From contig NZ_QRAO01000008.1 of assembly GCF_003353425.1 (NCBI RefSeq), positions 1 through 64,000 of the forward strand: a DNA stretch of 64,000 nucleotides, written 5' to 3'. The stretch's first letter is position 1. Every line of letters starts with the position of its first letter. Source of the stretch: Marinirhabdus gelatinilytica. Lineage in GTDB: Bacteria; Bacteroidota; Bacteroidia; Flavobacteriales; Flavobacteriaceae. The notes beneath the pieces are model-generated. The model ran no database searches. It saw only the letters and a list, made by a program, of their open reading frames with translations, and was not told the DNA's origin. Made by a program: the position numbers and the translations under genes. Below, one piece after another: positions 61,532 through 64,000 of this stretch.

Positions 61532-62230
61532 CTAAGCCTTCTTTTGCTTCACAGAACAGCCAATAGCCTTTGTTTCTTTTACCGTAATTTCTTTCCCAGC
61601 CAATAGTTCATCAATTGCATTTGCAAGGAATTGTTCCTTTACGGCATCGCCGTTTCTTACATTATCATCTATAGCGCCAATGTATTTTACAACATTACCC
61701 TCGTCCTGCTTTTGAAGCAAATACACATGTGGGGTTTTGGTGGCCCCGTACGTTGCATATACCGTGTTGGAAGCATCATATAAATATGGAAAGGTAAACC
61801 CTGCTTCTTTTGCTTTTTTCTGCATTAACTCATACGTATCGTCCGGTTGTACTTCGGGATCGTTGGGGTTAATGGCGATCACGGGATACCCTTTTTCTTT
61901 ATACTTCTTATCAAGGGCAACCATTCTTTCTTCACTGGCCACAGCAAAGGGGCAGGTGTTGCAGGTAAAGATTACCACAAATCCCTTGGCATCTTTATAG
62001 TCTGCCAGCGAGACCATGTCTCCGTTTACGTCTTTCAAATCAAAGTCTGAAGCAATATCACCAATACCATATCCTTTGGGGTTGGTTTCGGTTTTATCGA
62101 CCATCGCTACCTCTTTCTTTTCGGTAGTTTCGGTTTTGGTCTTTGTTTCTTTCTCTTTGGTTTCTTGGCAACTCACTAAAAATAGGGCAAGTGCAAAAAA
62201 CAATACGGGTTTCAACATATTTGTTTTCAT
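61532..62230 (-). CDS. Redoxin/thioredoxin-fold lipoprotein
   Basis: 232 residues. Lipoprotein signal (ALFLVSC), a Lys/Glu/Thr-rich linker (about 24-45), then an AhpC/TSA-like thioredoxin fold with FTCNTCPFAVASEERM: a CxxC pair where peroxiredoxin-like proteins have their reactive Cys. A distal Cys in KAIGCSVKQKKA at the very end may be a resolving residue. Periplasmic. 8 bases downstream of the TlpA gene, one operon. Confidence 0.85.
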   Translation of the reverse strand: MKTNMLKPVLFFALALFLVSCQETKEKETKTKTETTEKKEVAMVDKTETNPKGYGIGDIASDFDLKDVNGDMVSLADYKDAKGFVVIFTCNTCPFAVASEERMVALDKKYKEKGYPVIAINPNDPEVQPDDTYELMQKKAKEAGFTFPYLYDASNTVYATYGATKTPHVYLLQKQDEGNVVKYIGAIDDNVRNGDAVKEQFLANAIDELLAGKEITVKETKAIGCSVKQKKA

Positions 62231-62238
62231 AATAAAGT

Positions 62239-62811
62239 TTATAGAATTGTTTTAAGTTCAGTTTCTAGTTCGGTGTACTCAAAAGATTGTTCGTAAAATT
62301 TTTGCTGGTTTCCTTTTACAAAAATTGTTGCAGGGATAGCACCGCTCCACTGCTCACTCACTTTTGGTATCCATGAGTTGGCATCGGGATCGTCCAACAG
62401 CAACAGTTCACTCTGGAGCTTGTGTTTCTTAATAAAGGGGATGACCTGCTTTTCGATATGCTTCGGAAAGTCAAGACTCACCAGAACCACTTTTACGTTA
62501 TTATCTTTATAGTTTTTATTCAATTCTTCAAAATAAGGCAGTTCCTTCACGCAGGGTTTGCACCACGTAGCCCAAAAATTGATAACATAAGTGGTTGTAG
62601 AAGAGGTTTGCTGAAGGTATCTAGTTTCAAATTCAGCAAAATCCATCAATTCCAGACCATCATACTCCTTCTTTTCTGAAGTATCAGATGTCGCTGTTGT
62701 TGCTTTGGTAATGGTTTCAACTACCTCTTCAGTATCCAACGGATCTTTTTCAGTTGTATTTCCGCAGGAACACAGCATAAACAACACGAATAAACTTAGA
62801 ATCAATTTCAT
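62239..62811 (-). CDS. TlpA-family thiol:disulfide lipoprotein
   Basis: 190 residues from ATG 62811. Lipoprotein signal (LFMLCSC), then a thioredoxin fold with the active site FWATWCKPCVKELPYFEEL and cis-Pro in GAIPATIF. Reductases of this kind keep periplasmic thiols (for example cytochrome c apoprotein) reduced. Coupled with the redoxin gene; divergent from marR. Confidence 0.88.
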   Translation of the reverse strand: MKLILSLFVLFMLCSCGNTTEKDPLDTEEVVETITKATTATSDTSEKKEYDGLELMDFAEFETRYLQQTSSTTTYVINFWATWCKPCVKELPYFEELNKNYKDNNVKVVLVSLDFPKHIEKQVIPFIKKHKLQSELLLLDDPDANSWIPKVSEQWSGAIPATIFVKGNQQKFYEQSFEYTELETELKTIL

Positions 62812-62897
62812 ACCATAAAAATATACTATAGAACGCTCTCCCACTCTACAAGCTTGTTAAATAAATGATAAAATACATTACTGTCCAAAAATTTCAT

Positions 62898-62930
62898 TAC
62901 ATTTGTACATACAAATATTGTTACGACAAT
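62898..62930 (+). promoter_or_regulatory. marR promoter -7 box with two abutting inverted repeats
   Basis: TACATTTG (62898-62905) overlaps ATTTGTA-CA-TACAAAT (62901-62916), which is directly followed by ATTGT-TACG-ACAAT (62917-62930); the start codon is at 62932. Two perfect dyads between -7 box and ATG are a likely operator for the MarR protein itself. Confidence 0.6.
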
Positions 62931-62931
62931 T

Positions 62932-63384
62932 ATGAAGATTGAGAATGCTATAAAATCTGTTCAACCTATGGAACCCGGTGCAAAGACCGTTATCAATATT
63001 ATGTATACGAGCCGGATCATAGAAGAGCACATCCAAGCCTTGTTGAAAGAACACGATATTTCAATGCAACAATATAATGTGTTGCGTATTCTAAGGGGCC
63101 AAAAGGGCAACCCTGCTAATCTATCTACCATTCAAGAACGGATGATAGACAAGAGCAGCAATACCACACGTTTAGTGGACAAACTCATTAGAAAGGGTTG
63201 GGTAAAACGGCAGATATGTGCCAACAACCGTAGAAAAGTTGAAATTTTTATTACGGAAGATGGGTTGGAGTTCCTTTCTGGGCTCGACCCTTTGGTAAAG
63301 ATCAACAACGAAAATTTAGTGAGTTCCTTAAACGAAAAAGAACTAAAGACCTTAAATAACCTATTAGATAAACTAAGATCATAA
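62932..63384 (+). CDS. MarR-family transcriptional regulator
   Basis: 150 residues, normal size. Winged HTH: YNVLRILRGQKGNPANLSTI, MIDKSSNTTRLVDKLIRKGW (recognition helix) and the wing RQICANNRRKVEIFITEDG with the Asn/Arg tip. Cytoplasmic repressor, probably of itself and yceI, 19 bases downstream. Confidence 0.9.
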   Translation: MKIENAIKSVQPMEPGAKTVINIMYTSRIIEEHIQALLKEHDISMQQYNVLRILRGQKGNPANLSTIQERMIDKSSNTTRLVDKLIRKGWVKRQICANNRRKVEIFITEDGLEFLSGLDPLVKINNENLVSSLNEKELKTLNNLLDKLRS

Positions 63385-63403
63385 CCTTTAAAAACAAATT
63401 ACT

Positions 63404-63973
63404 ATGAAAACTATCAAATCTTTAGCAATCATTGCTGTAGTGGTAACAGCTTCAGCATTTACAAATTCAGTACCTATGAAAAAGAAAATAGACGTAAAAG
63501 AAAGCACCATTGAGTGGAAAGGAAAAAAAGTATTGGGCTCGCACACCGGGACCATACAACTTAAAGATGGCTACTTAGAGATGGACGGCGACCAGCTTGT
63601 AGGCGGCATGTTTACTGTAGACATGACCACTATTAACGTAACCGACCTGGAAGGCGATAACAAGGCAAAACTAGAAGGACACTTAAAAAGCGACGACTTT
63701 TTTGGGGTTGCCAACCACCCTACTGCGACTTTGAACATTACCTCTGCAACGAAAAATAGCGATGGGTATGTAGTCTCGGGAGATATCACCATTAAAGGAA
63801 CTACCGAAGAAATCACTTTCGATATGGATATGACCGATGAGATGGCCACCACAAGCATTAAGATAGACCGTACAAAATTTGGTGTACGGTATGGTTCTGG
63901 CAGTTTCTTTGACAATCTGGGAGACAACACTATCTCGGACAAGTTTGAACTTGACGTCACCTTAAAATTTTAA
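63404..63973 (+). CDS. YceI-family exported lipocalin-like protein
   Basis: 189 residues. Signal peptide (MKTIKSLAIIAVVVTASAFT), then the YceI barrel: STIEWKGKKVLGSHTGTIQL, FTVDMTTINVTDLEGD, HLKSDDFFGVANHPTATLN and DRTKFGVRYGSGSFF. YceI proteins bind long isoprenoid lipids in the periplasm. Cotranscribed with marR. The window ends 27 bases later. Confidence 0.93.
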   Translation: MKTIKSLAIIAVVVTASAFTNSVPMKKKIDVKESTIEWKGKKVLGSHTGTIQLKDGYLEMDGDQLVGGMFTVDMTTINVTDLEGDNKAKLEGHLKSDDFFGVANHPTATLNITSATKNSDGYVVSGDITIKGTTEEITFDMDMTDEMATTSIKIDRTKFGVRYGSGSFFDNLGDNTISDKFELDVTLKF

Positions 63974-64000
63974 TAATAGTTGTTTGTTGTTCAAGTTTTC

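Overview
The window is a chromosomal segment of a Bacteroidota bacterium, most probably a marine Flavobacteriaceae member. The evidence is the promoter type (a -7 box TAnnTTTG with a TTG about 20 bases upstream, seen at thrS, ftsE, kdsA and others), the absence of Shine-Dalgarno sequences, a C-terminal type IX secretion sorting domain, DUF3857/transglutaminase and TPR envelope proteins, and a tmRNA tag reading GENNYALAA. No phage, insertion sequence, CRISPR array or complete tRNA gene was seen.

Layout. 1-577: two leftward stable-RNA-type promoters at the edge, a structured RNA-like element, then the thrS promoter. 578-4020: the classic thrS-infC-rpmI-rplT translation operon; infC has been given its true 5' end here, with an ATA start. 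4038-17764: housekeeping and envelope genes, including a GATase-like exported protein, a YkgJ cysteine-cluster protein, a methyltransferase, an amidohydrolase lipoprotein, an outer-membrane beta-barrel plus 1000-residue TPR pair, FtsE and a subtilase. 17848-39002: a large surface-glycan locus of about 19 genes in mixed orientation. It holds GT2 and GT4 glycosyltransferases, GT39-like polytopic enzymes, a Wzx-type flippase, FdtA/FdtB-type amino-sugar enzymes with an acyltransferase-like protein, and a cassette of two duplicated membrane alkaline-phosphatase-superfamily proteins, a methyltransferase with a kinase-like N-terminal motif and a 70-residue membrane protein. 39094-52714: typA, an FG-GAP secreted protein, kdsA, a DUF3857 protein, a hybrid sensor kinase, a duplicated pair of secreted proteins and an alanine-dehydrogenase/PNT-family enzyme.

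52768-54035 is the most unusual region. A second copy of the structured RNA-like element precedes ssrA (tmRNA), and the last 17-23 bases of ssrA recur three more times downstream at 154-168 base intervals. This looks like a scar of repeated integration, or mobile-unit amplification, at the tmRNA gene. 54036-59155 is a TetR-ABC-HlyD-TolC export operon whose ABC protein lacks the usual signature, Walker B and H-loop residues. A 55-base dyad that could be the TetR operator lies between it and a divergent CutA-like gene. 59647-63973 holds a cold-shock protein, two rhodaneses, two thioredoxin-fold lipoproteins or exported proteins and a marR-yceI pair with a double inverted repeat between promoter and start codon.

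The best candidates for undescribed biology are the glycan-modification cassette (34421-39002), the ssrA 3'-end array, the paired structured elements and the ABC exporter with a degenerate ATPase. All assignments are from reading the sequence; no database search was possible.
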